NCBI GenBank assembly: GCA_910586765.1
Contig: CAJUJJ010000005.1
Coordinates: forward strand, 1-64,000
Source: an uncultured Clostridia bacterium
GTDB lineage: Bacteria > Bacillota > Clostridia > Lachnospirales > Anaerotignaceae
Direction: 5' to 3'
Length of the DNA: 64,000 nt
Made by a program: the position numbers and the translations under genes. This document shows positions 17,461 to 26,554 of the stretch, one piece after another. Each line of letters starts with the position of its first letter. Position 1 is the first letter of the stretch. The notes below the pieces were generated by a model, which was not told where the DNA came from, searched no databases, and saw only the letters and a program-made list of their open reading frames with translations.

Positions 17461-17790
17461 ATGGGAAAATATATTGCGGCATTGCTTATGACAATTACGG
17501 CTTTTGCACAACTTTCTAATGCTACTACTTCAGTAGAGACACAACAACAAAATGTACTTATGATAAAAGTAAATGATGAATATTATTATAGTGAAGGAAA
17601 AGAAAGTGAATTTGGTGCTAGATGTGGTGTAACAGATGGCGAAATTACATCTACAGTAGAACAAACAGAAATACCCAATAAAAACAATCAGTCTAATTTT
17701 GGAAAGGGATATGGCTATCAGTATGTGGATAATACAATAGAGGTAAATATAGATGGGAAATGGATAGTGTTTGAAAAACAAAATGAATGA
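17461..17790 (+). CDS. small secreted protein
   Basis: A 109-residue protein from ATG 17461, which has AAGGAG at 17445-17450. The N-terminus MGKYIAALLMTITAFAQLSNA is a signal peptide with a likely AxA-type cut near residue 21. The mature part is polar, with many Glu, Asn and Tyr, and ends with an IDGKWIVFEKQ strand. No family is recognised. It is divergent from the T-box/TrpB2 unit and 98 bases before the amidase gene. Confidence 0.65.
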   Translation: MGKYIAALLMTITAFAQLSNATTSVETQQQNVLMIKVNDEYYYSEGKESEFGARCGVTDGEITSTVEQTEIPNKNNQSNFGKGYGYQYVDNTIEVNIDGKWIVFEKQNE

Positions 17791-17888
17791 TAGACATATT
17801 AAGAAATATTTAATAAAATCGAAACGAAACAATGCTTTTTCTTTTTTCTGTTTTGTAGTATGATAAAAAAAGCAGGAGGCGTATGTGT

Positions 17889-18695
17889 GTGGAAGAAATA
17901 GAAAGCAGAGCAGAATTTAGAAGAAAGAGGAGAATTAAAAGAAGGAGAAGAAGAAAAATAATAAAAACAGTGCTATTACTTATTTTTATTATTTTAATTA
18001 TTATAATCGTTTGTTTTTTGTTTTATAGAAAAAAAGAACAAAAGCCATATACAGTAGCATTAGATGCAGGACATGGTGGAGCAGATGTAGGTGCAATAGG
18101 ATACATAGAAGAAGTAGAACTGACAGAAAAAACAGCAGATTTGCTGGAAGAATTGTTAAAAAAAGATGGGCGTTTTGAAGTGGTGCGTTCACGTAAAAAT
18201 GGGGAAGATATGCCTATTACAAAAAGAAAAGAGATATTATTAAAACAAAAGCCAAATTTGTTGCTTTCTATACACGGTAATTCTGACCCTACAGCAACTG
18301 CAAGAGGATTTGAATGTTATCCCTCTCCTCCAGGTAGAGATAACCATGAAATTAGTTATTATTTTGCTGTATGTATTGCAGAACAAATGGCAGAAGCAGG
18401 TAATCGTTTGAGAGGAGAAAATGGCGTTAGATATGCTTATTATGTAACAGACCAAAATGGAAATACACAAAAAGCAATAAAAGAAGTATCAGATACTATG
18501 GTATATGCTCAGCAGTCTTTTGGTATGGTAGAAAATATAAGTTGTGCTGCTGTATTAGCAGAGCAATGTTTTGTAACAAACCAAGAAGATGCAGAGGCAT
18601 TTGGAAGTGAAAAAGGCTGTGAAATTTCAGCAAAAGCATATTATAAAGCAATTTGTAAATACTTAAATATCCAACCAATATCAGACAATATATAA
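17889..18695 (+). CDS. N-acetylmuramoyl-L-alanine amidase (amidase_3)
   Basis: A membrane-anchored wall hydrolase of about 268 residues that should cut the bond between muramic acid and the stem peptide. A very basic N-terminus (RRKRRIKRRRRRK) precedes one membrane segment (about residues 28-48). The catalytic domain begins VALDAGHGGADVGAIG with a zinc His and has HGNSDPTATARGFECY with a second His; the later EQCF carries the Glu region. I prefer GTG 17889: AGGAGG (17874-17879) is 9 bases from it but only 3 from ATG 17883. A weak hairpin without a T run follows the stop. Confidence 0.88.
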   Translation: MEEIESRAEFRRKRRIKRRRRRKIIKTVLLLIFIILIIIIVCFLFYRKKEQKPYTVALDAGHGGADVGAIGYIEEVELTEKTADLLEELLKKDGRFEVVRSRKNGEDMPITKRKEILLKQKPNLLLSIHGNSDPTATARGFECYPSPPGRDNHEISYYFAVCIAEQMAEAGNRLRGENGVRYAYYVTDQNGNTQKAIKEVSDTMVYAQQSFGMVENISCAAVLAEQCFVTNQEDAEAFGSEKGCEISAKAYYKAICKYLNIQPISDNI

Positions 18696-18817
18696 TGTGT
18701 CTTTGTACTAAAGACATATGTATTGTGAAAAATAACAATAAGAGTGAATATATTTTATAAAAAACATTGCAAAATCACGAAAAATACTTCTGTTTTGTAT
18801 AAAGAACAGCAGAATGG

Positions 18818-18941
18818 TTGACGTGTTGATTTCATATGTTATAATTTTTTAATAAAGAAGAGAGCAATTCTTTTTGACTTTATTAAAAAGGTATAAAACT
18901 ATAGTGCCTTCTTTTTATATGTATAAAGAAGGCATTTTTTT
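18818..18941 (+). promoter_or_regulatory. serC leader: promoter, hairpin and terminator
   Basis: TTGACG (18818-18823) and TATAAT (18840-18845) are 16 bases apart. About 7 bases on, AATAAAG (18851-18857) can pair with CTTTATT (18878-18884). A terminator-like hairpin, TGCCTTCTTT with AAAGAAGGCA and seven T's, ends at about 18941, still 45 bases before serC. AAAGAAG near 18854 could also pair with the terminator's CTTCTTT arm. This is either an attenuator of serC or a short RNA gene of about 90 bases. The rest of the 18696-18986 gap is AT-rich. Confidence 0.55.
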
Positions 18942-18986
18942 CATTTATATTATATATCATTTTGAAATCATAGGGAGGCTTACAAA

Positions 18987-20069
18987 ATGAATAGAGTTTA
19001 TAATTTTTCCGCAGGGCCATCTATGCTTCCTCTGGAAGTATTAGAAAGAGCACAAAAAGAATTTGTTTGCTATGGCAGTAGTGGTATGTCTGTTATGGAA
19101 ATGAGTCATCGTTCAAAAGACTTTGAACAAATACTATATCATGCAGAGGATACATTAAGAGAATTAATGAAAATACCAAACAACTATAAAGTATTGTTTT
19201 TACAAGGAGGAGGCTCTACACAATTTGCAATGATTCCTATGAATTTAATGAATAAAAATCATAAAGCAGATTATGTAAAAACAGGGCAATGGGCAACAAA
19301 AGCAGCACAAGAAGCCCAAAAATATGGTAAAGTAAATATTGTAGCATCTTCTGAAGATACAACATTTGATAGAATACCAGTGTTAGATAAAAATAAATTT
19401 GATGCAGAAGCAGACTATTTTTATATTACATTAAATAATACAATTTATGGTACAAGATATACGGAATTGCCTGATACAGGAAAAGTTCCTTTAGTGGGAG
19501 ATATGTCTTCTAGTATATTGTCAGAAGAAATTGATATTACAAAATTTGGATTGCTTTATGCTGGTGCACAAAAAAATTTAGGGCCGGCAGGTGTGACAGT
19601 GGTCATTATAAGAGAGGATTTATTAGGCAATGCTATGGAATTTACGCCAACAATGTTGCGTTATGATATTCATGTAAAAAATAATTCATTGTATAATACA
19701 CCTCCTACTTATGGTATTTATTTTATGGGACTTGTATTTGACTGGGTAAAACAACAAGGAGGCGTAAAACAATTACAAAAAATAAATGAGCAAAAAGCTT
19801 CTATACTTTATGACTTTTTAGATAATTCAAAATTGTTTAAAGGAACTGTTGTAAAAAAAGACCGTTCTTTAATGAATGTACCTTTTGTATTACCAACAGA
19901 AGAATTAAATAAAAAATTTATTTCCGAAGCACAAAGTAAAGGATTTGTGAATTTAAAGGGACATAGAACCGTAGGAGGTATGAGAGCAAGTATTTATAAT
20001 GCTATGCCTATAGAGGGGGTAAAATCTCTTGTAGCATTGATGGAGCAGTTTGAAAAAGAAAATAAATAA
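18987..20069 (+). CDS. serC: phosphoserine aminotransferase SerC
   Basis: A 360-residue PLP enzyme that turns 3-phosphohydroxypyruvate and glutamate into phosphoserine, second step of serine synthesis. It starts NRVYNFSAGPSMLPLEVLE, has the GGGSTQFAMIPMNL phosphate-binding region and the PLP lysine in GAQKNLGPAGV near residue 195. AGGGAGG stands before the ATG. serA follows after 14 bases. Confidence 0.97.
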   Translation: MNRVYNFSAGPSMLPLEVLERAQKEFVCYGSSGMSVMEMSHRSKDFEQILYHAEDTLRELMKIPNNYKVLFLQGGGSTQFAMIPMNLMNKNHKADYVKTGQWATKAAQEAQKYGKVNIVASSEDTTFDRIPVLDKNKFDAEADYFYITLNNTIYGTRYTELPDTGKVPLVGDMSSSILSEEIDITKFGLLYAGAQKNLGPAGVTVVIIREDLLGNAMEFTPTMLRYDIHVKNNSLYNTPPTYGIYFMGLVFDWVKQQGGVKQLQKINEQKASILYDFLDNSKLFKGTVVKKDRSLMNVPFVLPTEELNKKFISEAQSKGFVNLKGHRTVGGMRASIYNAMPIEGVKSLVALMEQFEKENK

Positions 20070-20083
20070 GGAGAAATAAAATT

Positions 20084-21253
20084 ATGTATAACATTAGAAC
20101 ATTAAATCAAATTTCTCATATTGGATTAAAAAAATTGCCTATGTCAGAATTTAACATTTCTGATACAGAGGAAAATCCAGATGGAATTATTGTGAGAAGT
20201 TTTGATATGCACAATATGGATTTAAAAGAAAATTTATTAGCAGTAGCGAGAGCAGGTGCAGGTACAAATAATATTCCTATTGAAAAATGTACACAAAGAG
20301 GTATTCCTGTATTTTATACGCCTGGTGCAAATGCAAATGCTGTAAAAGAATTGGTATTGACAGGACTTTTGATTTCTTCTAGAAAGGTGTTGGAAGGGGT
20401 AAGCTGGACACAAACGTTAATCCATAGTGATAATGTAGAAAAAGATGCAGAAGCAGGTAAAAAACAGTTTATAGGCCCAGAAATATCTGGAAAGAGATTA
20501 GGAGTAATTGGATTAGGTGCGATAGGAGTTCTTGTAGCAAATGCTGCTTTAGATTTAGGTATGGAAGTTATAGGATATGACCCTTATTTATCTATTGAAT
20601 CTGCATGGCATTTATCTTCTAGTGTAAAACACGCTTCTACATTAGAGGAGGTAGTAAGTCAAAGCGACTATATTACACTACATATTCCTTTAAATGATAA
20701 AACAAAGCATACTTTTAATAAGGACCTTTTTGCAGCAACCAAAAGAGGTGCAAGACTTATGAATTTTGCAAGAGGGGAATTAGTGGATATTGAAGCATTG
20801 AAGTGTGCTATTAGAGAGGGTATTATATCAAAATATATTGTAGATTTTCCAAGTAAAGAAGTACTGGGTATTGATAAAGTAATGGTAACACCACATTTAG
20901 GAGCATCTACACCAGAGTCAGAAGAAAATTGTGCTATGATGGCAGCAGTGGCAATTAGAGAATATTTAAAATATGGCAATATTAAATATTCTGTTAATTT
21001 CCCTAATTGCTATATTGACTATTCTGGAAAACCAAGAATTACGATTTCACATAGAAATATAGTCAATATGATTGGTCAGCTAGGTGCAGTATTTACAAAA
21101 TATAGTATTAATATTGATAATATGATAAATAAAAGCAAAGGGAATTTAGCATATAATATTATTGTATGTGATAGTTTAAATGGAAAAGAAAAGGAATTGG
21201 TAGAAGATTTGTATCGCATTGAAAGCGTAATAAAAGTAAGAGCATTGTATTAA
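20084..21253 (+). CDS. serA: D-3-phosphoglycerate dehydrogenase SerA
   Basis: A 389-residue NAD-dependent dehydrogenase for the first step of serine synthesis. The Rossmann motif GVIGLGAIGVLVANAALDLG is near residues 145-165, and the catalytic His is in TPHLGAST near 268. The C-terminal ~75 residues look like an ACT domain, the usual site of serine feedback, and the extra domain of long SerA forms is absent, as in many Clostridia. It is the middle gene of serC-serA-DUF1015. Confidence 0.96.
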   Translation: MYNIRTLNQISHIGLKKLPMSEFNISDTEENPDGIIVRSFDMHNMDLKENLLAVARAGAGTNNIPIEKCTQRGIPVFYTPGANANAVKELVLTGLLISSRKVLEGVSWTQTLIHSDNVEKDAEAGKKQFIGPEISGKRLGVIGLGAIGVLVANAALDLGMEVIGYDPYLSIESAWHLSSSVKHASTLEEVVSQSDYITLHIPLNDKTKHTFNKDLFAATKRGARLMNFARGELVDIEALKCAIREGIISKYIVDFPSKEVLGIDKVMVTPHLGASTPESEENCAMMAAVAIREYLKYGNIKYSVNFPNCYIDYSGKPRITISHRNIVNMIGQLGAVFTKYSINIDNMINKSKGNLAYNIIVCDSLNGKEKELVEDLYRIESVIKVRALY

Positions 21254-21266
21254 AGGGGGAATTTTT

Positions 21267-22517
21267 TTGGCAATTATAAAACCTTTTCGAGCAATTCGTC
21301 CAGTAGCAGAGAAAGCAGAAAAAGTTGCAGCACTGCCTTATGATGTTATGAGTAGTGAAGAAGCAAGAAAAATGGTAGTGTCAAATCCGTATTCTTTTCT
21401 TCATATAGATAAAGCAGAAATTGATTTGGATAGTTCTATAGATATATATGACGAAAGAGTCTATCAAAAAGCAAAACAGAATATGGAAAATATGATAAAA
21501 GAAGGTATTATGCTGCAAGATGAAAAACCTTTGTTTTATATTTATTGCTTAACAATGAATGGAAAAAGTCAAACAGGGCTTGTTGTATGTACTTCTATTG
21601 ATGAATATTTGAATAATACAATTAAGAAACATGAATTAACGAGAGCAGATAAAGAAGCGGATAGAATACGTCACGTAGATACATTAAATGCAAATACAGG
21701 CCCTATTTTTTTGGCATACCATAAAAATGATGCTGTAAAAGCAATATTGTGTGCTGTTATGGAAAAAGAAAAAGCAGTATATGATTTTGTTTCAGAAGAT
21801 GGTATTGAGCATAAAGTTTGGCTAATTTCTGATGAAAAATATATTTCAGAACTGATAATATTGTTTCAAAAAATACCTAATCTTTATATTGCAGATGGAC
21901 ATCATAGAAATGCGTCCGCAGTAAAAGTAGGGTTAAAAAGGAGAGAAAACAAACCTGATTATACAGGAGAAGAAGAATTTAATTATTATCTTTCTGTATT
22001 ATTTTCTGATGATGAATTGTATGTTATGGATTATAACAGAGTAGTAAAGGATTTGAATGGCTTAACAGAAGAACAATTTTTAAAAAAAGTAAGTGAAAAA
22101 TTTGAGATAGAAATATATGAAGGAAAAAACTGCTGTAGACCAAAACAACGTCATCAATTTGGTATGTATCTCAATAAAAAATGGTATTTGCTTACAGCAA
22201 AAAAAGAAATCATACAAAAAGATATTGTTGCAGCATTAGATGTTTCCATATTACAAAATGAAATATTAGAGCCTATACTTGCTATAGGTGACCCTAGAAC
22301 AGATAAAAGAATTGATTTTATAGGAGGAATAAGAGGGTTAGAGGCATTACAGCAAAAAGTAGATAGCGGAGATATGAAAATAGCATTTTCTATGTATCCA
22401 ACATCTATGCAAGAATTGATGAATGTAGCAGATGAAAACAGAACAATGCCACCAAAATCTACATGGTTTGAACCAAAATTAAGAAGTGGTCTTTTTATAC
22501 ACGATTTGGAAAAATAA
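21267..22517 (+). CDS. DUF1015 family protein
   Basis: A 416-residue protein of unknown function that usually sits next to serA and serC in Clostridia. It starts at TTG 21267 after AAAGGGGGAA, giving MAIIKPFRAIRPVAEKA, the standard start of the family. Conserved patterns include LPYDVMSSEEAR, ELTRADKEADRIRHVD and IADGHHRNASAVK; the latter two look like ligand or metal sites. The steady linkage to serine genes suggests a role in serine or phosphoserine handling, but no function is established to my knowledge. Confidence 0.92.
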   Translation: MAIIKPFRAIRPVAEKAEKVAALPYDVMSSEEARKMVVSNPYSFLHIDKAEIDLDSSIDIYDERVYQKAKQNMENMIKEGIMLQDEKPLFYIYCLTMNGKSQTGLVVCTSIDEYLNNTIKKHELTRADKEADRIRHVDTLNANTGPIFLAYHKNDAVKAILCAVMEKEKAVYDFVSEDGIEHKVWLISDEKYISELIILFQKIPNLYIADGHHRNASAVKVGLKRRENKPDYTGEEEFNYYLSVLFSDDELYVMDYNRVVKDLNGLTEEQFLKKVSEKFEIEIYEGKNCCRPKQRHQFGMYLNKKWYLLTAKKEIIQKDIVAALDVSILQNEILEPILAIGDPRTDKRIDFIGGIRGLEALQQKVDSGDMKIAFSMYPTSMQELMNVADENRTMPPKSTWFEPKLRSGLFIHDLEK

Positions 22518-22576
22518 TATTGATTTGGATATGATTTCTAGTATAAAATAAATAACTTTTGTTATACTAAATATTG

Positions 22577-22634
22577 CAATAGTAAATATTTTATCGTTTT
22601 ATAAAAAGCACTGCGATAAAAAATTATGCTATTG
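22577..22634 (+). promoter_or_regulatory. nested inverted repeats in a leader
   Basis: CAATAG (22577-22582) pairs with CTATTG (22629-22634), and inside them TTTTATCG (22589-22596) pairs perfectly with CGATAAAA (22614-22621). The structure ends 17 bases before the ATG of the next gene and close to its AAAGGAG, so it could fold in the mRNA and affect translation. Function is unknown. Confidence 0.4.
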
Positions 22635-22651
22635 TAAAGGAGTGGTATCCA

Positions 22652-22846
22652 ATGAAAAGCTTTACAATGGGTATTGTAACAGGAGGATTGATGACAGCGT
22701 TAGGAATTGGCTGTTTGCTCCAAGACCAAAAAAATTATCAATCCATAAAGAAAAAAGGCAATAAAATAATGCAAAAAAGCAAACGTATGGCAAAAAGAGC
22801 AGAGAATATGGTAGAAGATGCAGTTGATGATTTATTAGAACTGTAA
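22652..22846 (+). CDS. small membrane-anchored protein
   Basis: A 64-residue protein with AAAGGAG before its ATG. Residues 5-25 (TMGIVTGGLMTALGIGCLL) form one membrane segment; the rest is a basic helix ending in an acidic tail. It resembles the small YtxH-like proteins of Firmicutes in layout, but this is a weak resemblance. It is a single-gene unit with its own terminator. Confidence 0.65.
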   Translation: MKSFTMGIVTGGLMTALGIGCLLQDQKNYQSIKKKGNKIMQKSKRMAKRAENMVEDAVDDLLEL

Positions 22847-22853
22847 AAAGAGG

Positions 22854-22894
22854 GCAGACAAATGTTGTAGAAATATAATATTTGTCTGTCTTTC
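22854..22894 (+). terminator. Rho-independent terminator
   Basis: GGCAGACAAAT pairs with ATTTGTCTGTC with one G-U pair, and a TTTCT run follows. It ends the transcript of the 64-residue protein. Confidence 0.82.
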
Positions 22895-23347
22895 TATAAT
22901 AAAATGTAATATTAACATTGAATGAAGTCTTTTGGCTATGCTATAATAGCAAAAAAGAACGAAAATTATATAAATATTATGAAATAATAAAATAAAAGAT
23001 AAATATAATTTGTTTATGATATAATAACAAAAAACAATGAAAAGGAGAGAATATAAAATATTTTATAAAAATATTATGAAAAATGTGTTATAATTCTATC
23101 AGATAATAATAGAGAGTAAATATTGTTTTATTTATCATTTTTAATATGACAAAAAAATATAAAATTCTTAAATTATAATAAACTATAAAAAACTATTTTG
23201 TAGTGTCCTGGCATCTTTTTTGAAGGGGAGTTAAAAAGGTGTTTCTACTATAAATGAAAAAGTTTGAAACTTCCTAAATAAATAAAATGTAATTTTGAAA
23301 TAATAGAGAAGTGATTTTTTATAAAAGGAAGGAGGCTTTATAACATT
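22895..23347 (+). other. AT-rich gap before the diguanylate cyclase
   Basis: No credible gene is seen in this 450-base stretch. It has two similar AT-rich blocks near 22939 and 23020 (ATAATA followed by an A run and GAAAA) that look promoter-like, an isolated AAAGGAGAG at about 23041 with no useful reading frame behind it, and one notable hairpin at 23200-23248. It is the likely 5' leader of the following gene. Confidence 0.5.
23200..23248 (+). promoter_or_regulatory. candidate structured leader element
   Basis: CATCTTTTT (23212-23220) pairs with AAAAAGGTG (23233-23241) around a G-rich 12-base loop, and GTAG (23200-23203) pairs with CTAC (23245-23248) outside it. It lies about 100 bases upstream of the diguanylate cyclase start. 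It does not match the c-di-GMP riboswitch patterns that I know. Confidence 0.35.
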
Positions 23348-25807
23348 ATGAAAACAATTATGAATATTGAGGAACTACTAGATGTTTTAGGGGACACTGG
23401 TATTATAGTGGTAAGACAACAAGACCATAAAATATTATATGCTAATAAAAAGGCAACACAGATGAATTCAGAATTAGTAAAAAATATGATTTGTCATGGT
23501 ATTTGGAAACAACAGTGTAAAGATTGTCCAGCAAAAAATATGAGTGATAAAGAATACAATAAAACGGTAGAATATGATGAAGCTACAAACAGTATGGTTG
23601 ATATTTGTGCTGTGAGTATATTGTGGAAAGGAAAAACAAAAGCATTTGTTGTGACATTAACACCTCATATTTCTATAAAAGAAGAAGAAGAGTCTGAAAT
23701 TGCAAGAAGATGGTTAACACCTGCATTGTCTCAAATATATGAAATGACAGTAGTAAGCAATCTAAATAAAAATCAGTATGCTGTTTTTCATAGGAGTGAT
23801 ATGTTCCATTTAGCTGAAAAAGGAAAGGTAACTGATTTAATTGATATAATAGGACAAAAATTAAATGCTACACAAAGAGAAAATTGGAATTCAGTATTTT
23901 CTGTAGAAAAACTTTTGGAAGCTTTTGAGCAGGGAAGTCAAAAAGTGTTGTTGGAATTATATTTTGAAAAAGAACAGAAATGGTTTTCTTGTGGTTGTTT
24001 TTTAGTAGAAAGTACATATAGTAAAGAGATATTGAGCATTATATTAGTGAGGGATATTACAGAAAGTAAAGACAGAGAAAAAGAACAACAGTTGCAACTA
24101 GAATTTACACATTCTAGCATGAGAGGCACAAGCGGAAAATATTTGGTAACAGAAGAAGATATTTATTTATTGGAGGGTAGTCAACAATATTTTGAATTAT
24201 TAGGAATGGACGAAAAAGAGTATTATGGACTAAAAGGAAAAGTGTTACCTTGGCTGGAAGAACATGAAAGAAGAAAATACATTCAACCTGCTATAGAAAA
24301 TGGCAAGAAAAGAGAACCACTTTTGTGGGAAGCACCAAGAAAAATGAATAATGGTATGGTGCATTGGTTTCAGCTTCAGGGAATGTTTATAGGGGAACAG
24401 TCAGGCCACCCTGTATATTATGGTATATTATTAGATACTTCTGAAAAGAAACGTTTAGAGATAGAACAAAAAAATACATTTAATAGTTTACCAGGAGGCG
24501 TAGCAAAAATACGTTTAGATGATAGATTGACAATATTAGAAGCAAATGAATATTTTGTTAAAATGTTTGGAAAAGAAGCTGGAGCAGGATTTTTTTCTAG
24601 TATTTATAGTATAGATAGAAAAATAGCACAAAGAGAATTTGACAGAATGTTGCAACAGCATAATCGCTTTAGAATGGAATTAAGAATGCTTGATGCACGA
24701 GAAGAAATTATGTGGATACACTTAGAAGGAAATGAATTTAGTGTTGAAGAAGATGGCAAGCCAATTTATTTATTTGTTATGATAGATATTACAAATTATA
24801 TAGAAATACGCCTACAATTAGAAGAAGTAAAAGAAAAATACCATAAAAATATTGCTGGTTCAAATCATAGAATATTGGTATATAATAATAATAAAGATAA
24901 TTTTGAATTTATTGATGAAGCAGCAGATGAGCAATATTATAAAAGTATTTCATTTCAATACTATGTTGAAAATGATAAAATGATGTTTTCAGAAGCAATT
25001 AAAAGTCAAATTGGTATGAAAATGTACTATGAAAACTTTAAACACTGGCTACAAAAATCAAATATTGTATTTCAAGGAGATAGAAATATATTAAATAATA
25101 TTTATAAGCAATGTATATTAGACAATATTAGTATAAAAGCACAGCTTAGGCTTTTAACAGTAAATGGTTCTTATGAATGGTTTGAAATACATTGTAATCC
25201 TTTGTGGAATGAAAATAAAAACAAATGTTTAAAAATAGCAGGAACATTAGTAAATATTAATGCTCTGCGTCAGATGCAAAGTGAAGCAACGACATGGAGA
25301 GAAAAAGCAAGGAGAGACCCTCTTACTGGTTTGTATAATAGGGCTATATTTAGAGAAAAAGTATTAGCTTTGTTAGAAGAAAAACACAAAGGTGCATTAA
25401 TATTTATGGACGTAGACTACTTTAAAAAAGTGAATGATACATTAGGCCATGCTGTTGGAGATGATGTATTGTTGACAGTTGCAAAAAGACTTCGTCATTT
25501 TTTTAGAGAATCAGAAGATGTTATTGCAAGATATGGTGGAGATGAATTTATAGTATTTTTAAAAGGTGTTTCTTCTCAAAAGGAGTTAAGAGAAAAATTA
25601 GACCAATTATTGAAAGTATTCCGTGAAAAGTATCAAAGAGGAGAAACCTCTTGGAATATTACAGGAAGTGTGGGAGCAGCATTGTATCCTGAAGATGCTT
25701 CAGATTATCAAATGCTGTTAGAAAAAGCAGATACTGCATTATATGTTTCCAAAAATAAAGGCAGAGATAGATATACATTGTATTGTGAGTGTAATAAAGA
25801 AGAATAA
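23348..25807 (+). CDS. multi-PAS diguanylate cyclase
   Basis: An 819-residue signalling enzyme that should make c-di-GMP from GTP. No membrane segment is visible. The N-terminal sensor part (about 1-110) carries a Cys cluster, CHGIWKQQCKDCPAKN near residues 49-64. Three more PAS-like segments follow at about 245-370, 375-485 and 490-635. The GGDEF domain starts DPLTGLYNRAIF near residue 658 and the active site RYGGDEF is intact near 728. The residue aligned with the Arg of the inhibitory RxxD site is Glu (ESED), so classic product inhibition is probably missing. GGAGG stands upstream of the ATG. No EAL or HD-GYP domain is present. Confidence 0.92.
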   Translation: MKTIMNIEELLDVLGDTGIIVVRQQDHKILYANKKATQMNSELVKNMICHGIWKQQCKDCPAKNMSDKEYNKTVEYDEATNSMVDICAVSILWKGKTKAFVVTLTPHISIKEEEESEIARRWLTPALSQIYEMTVVSNLNKNQYAVFHRSDMFHLAEKGKVTDLIDIIGQKLNATQRENWNSVFSVEKLLEAFEQGSQKVLLELYFEKEQKWFSCGCFLVESTYSKEILSIILVRDITESKDREKEQQLQLEFTHSSMRGTSGKYLVTEEDIYLLEGSQQYFELLGMDEKEYYGLKGKVLPWLEEHERRKYIQPAIENGKKREPLLWEAPRKMNNGMVHWFQLQGMFIGEQSGHPVYYGILLDTSEKKRLEIEQKNTFNSLPGGVAKIRLDDRLTILEANEYFVKMFGKEAGAGFFSSIYSIDRKIAQREFDRMLQQHNRFRMELRMLDAREEIMWIHLEGNEFSVEEDGKPIYLFVMIDITNYIEIRLQLEEVKEKYHKNIAGSNHRILVYNNNKDNFEFIDEAADEQYYKSISFQYYVENDKMMFSEAIKSQIGMKMYYENFKHWLQKSNIVFQGDRNILNNIYKQCILDNISIKAQLRLLTVNGSYEWFEIHCNPLWNENKNKCLKIAGTLVNINALRQMQSEATTWREKARRDPLTGLYNRAIFREKVLALLEEKHKGALIFMDVDYFKKVNDTLGHAVGDDVLLTVAKRLRHFFRESEDVIARYGGDEFIVFLKGVSSQKELREKLDQLLKVFREKYQRGETSWNITGSVGAALYPEDASDYQMLLEKADTALYVSKNKGRDRYTLYCECNKEE

Positions 25808-25909
25808 TATATAGTACAAGCTAAACTAAAAAAGATAAGTATTTTTTCAAAAAAGTTATGATGTATGAAACAGTATTTTTTAGGGTATTGTTTTATAGAG
25901 GTGATAATT

Positions 25910-26554
25910 TTGAGAAAGAAATACTTATTTTTTTGTATTGCAATTTGTATGACAATGTTTATTATAATAGATTTTGAACTATATACTTTTGATAAAATAA
26001 CAAGTAGCAATTTTAAATTTTTAGCAATGATTTTATTGTTTTTTGCTGCAAATCATTTTAAAAAGATAATATTAAGCTATACAATATTTTGTGATTTTTT
26101 GTTGCTATTTACATCATTATATTGTTTAGGAGTAGCATTTTTTACAATGGTACATCTATTATATTTATACCAAATGCAACCATTTTTAGAATATGAAAAA
26201 AGGCAACACGAGTGTATGATATTGTTGTTGCCTTTTGGGATTTTATTAAGCTTTTTACCATTATATAGTATAGTAATTTGTTATAGTATGGTGTTTCTGT
26301 TTCATATCATTATAGCATATACTCAAAAATGCAGTAATCAATATAAAATAGGGCTTATTCTTTTTGCATTATGTGATTGTTGTACAGCAATTTCTTTTTT
26401 AACAGGGAATATTATAGTAGGAAGATGTATTTGGATACTGTATTTACCATCACAAATTTTGTTAACCATTACAAAGCAGCATTATTTTTCCACTGTGTCA
26501 CCACTTCTGCAAATAAGGTACCCTCACCAGTTCCATCTTCAAAAAAAGAGATAA
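25910..26554 (+). CDS. YhhN-like (TMEM86 family) membrane protein
   Basis: A protein of about 214 residues with seven to eight membrane segments. I choose TTG 25910 because AGAGGTG lies just upstream and the protein then begins with a basic end before the first segment; an in-frame start at 25865 has no such site. The spacing of FCDFLLLFT...VHLLYLYQ, LFALCDCCTA and YLPSQILL resembles YhhN/TMEM86, a family with a known lysoplasmalogenase in mammals; the assignment is by eye. Its last 86 bases overlap the 3' end of the convergent acyl-ACP thioesterase. It starts 102 bases after the diguanylate cyclase. Confidence 0.6.
   Translation: MRKKYLFFCIAICMTMFIIIDFELYTFDKITSSNFKFLAMILLFFAANHFKKIILSYTIFCDFLLLFTSLYCLGVAFFTMVHLLYLYQMQPFLEYEKRQHECMILLLPFGILLSFLPLYSIVICYSMVFLFHIIIAYTQKCSNQYKIGLILFALCDCCTAISFLTGNIIVGRCIWILYLPSQILLTITKQHYFSTVSPLLQIRYPHQFHLQKKR

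Noticed and set aside
23130..23347. c-di-GMP riboswitch before the diguanylate cyclase
   Set aside because: I searched the leader by eye for the conserved parts of both classes and found none; only a plain hairpin is present.
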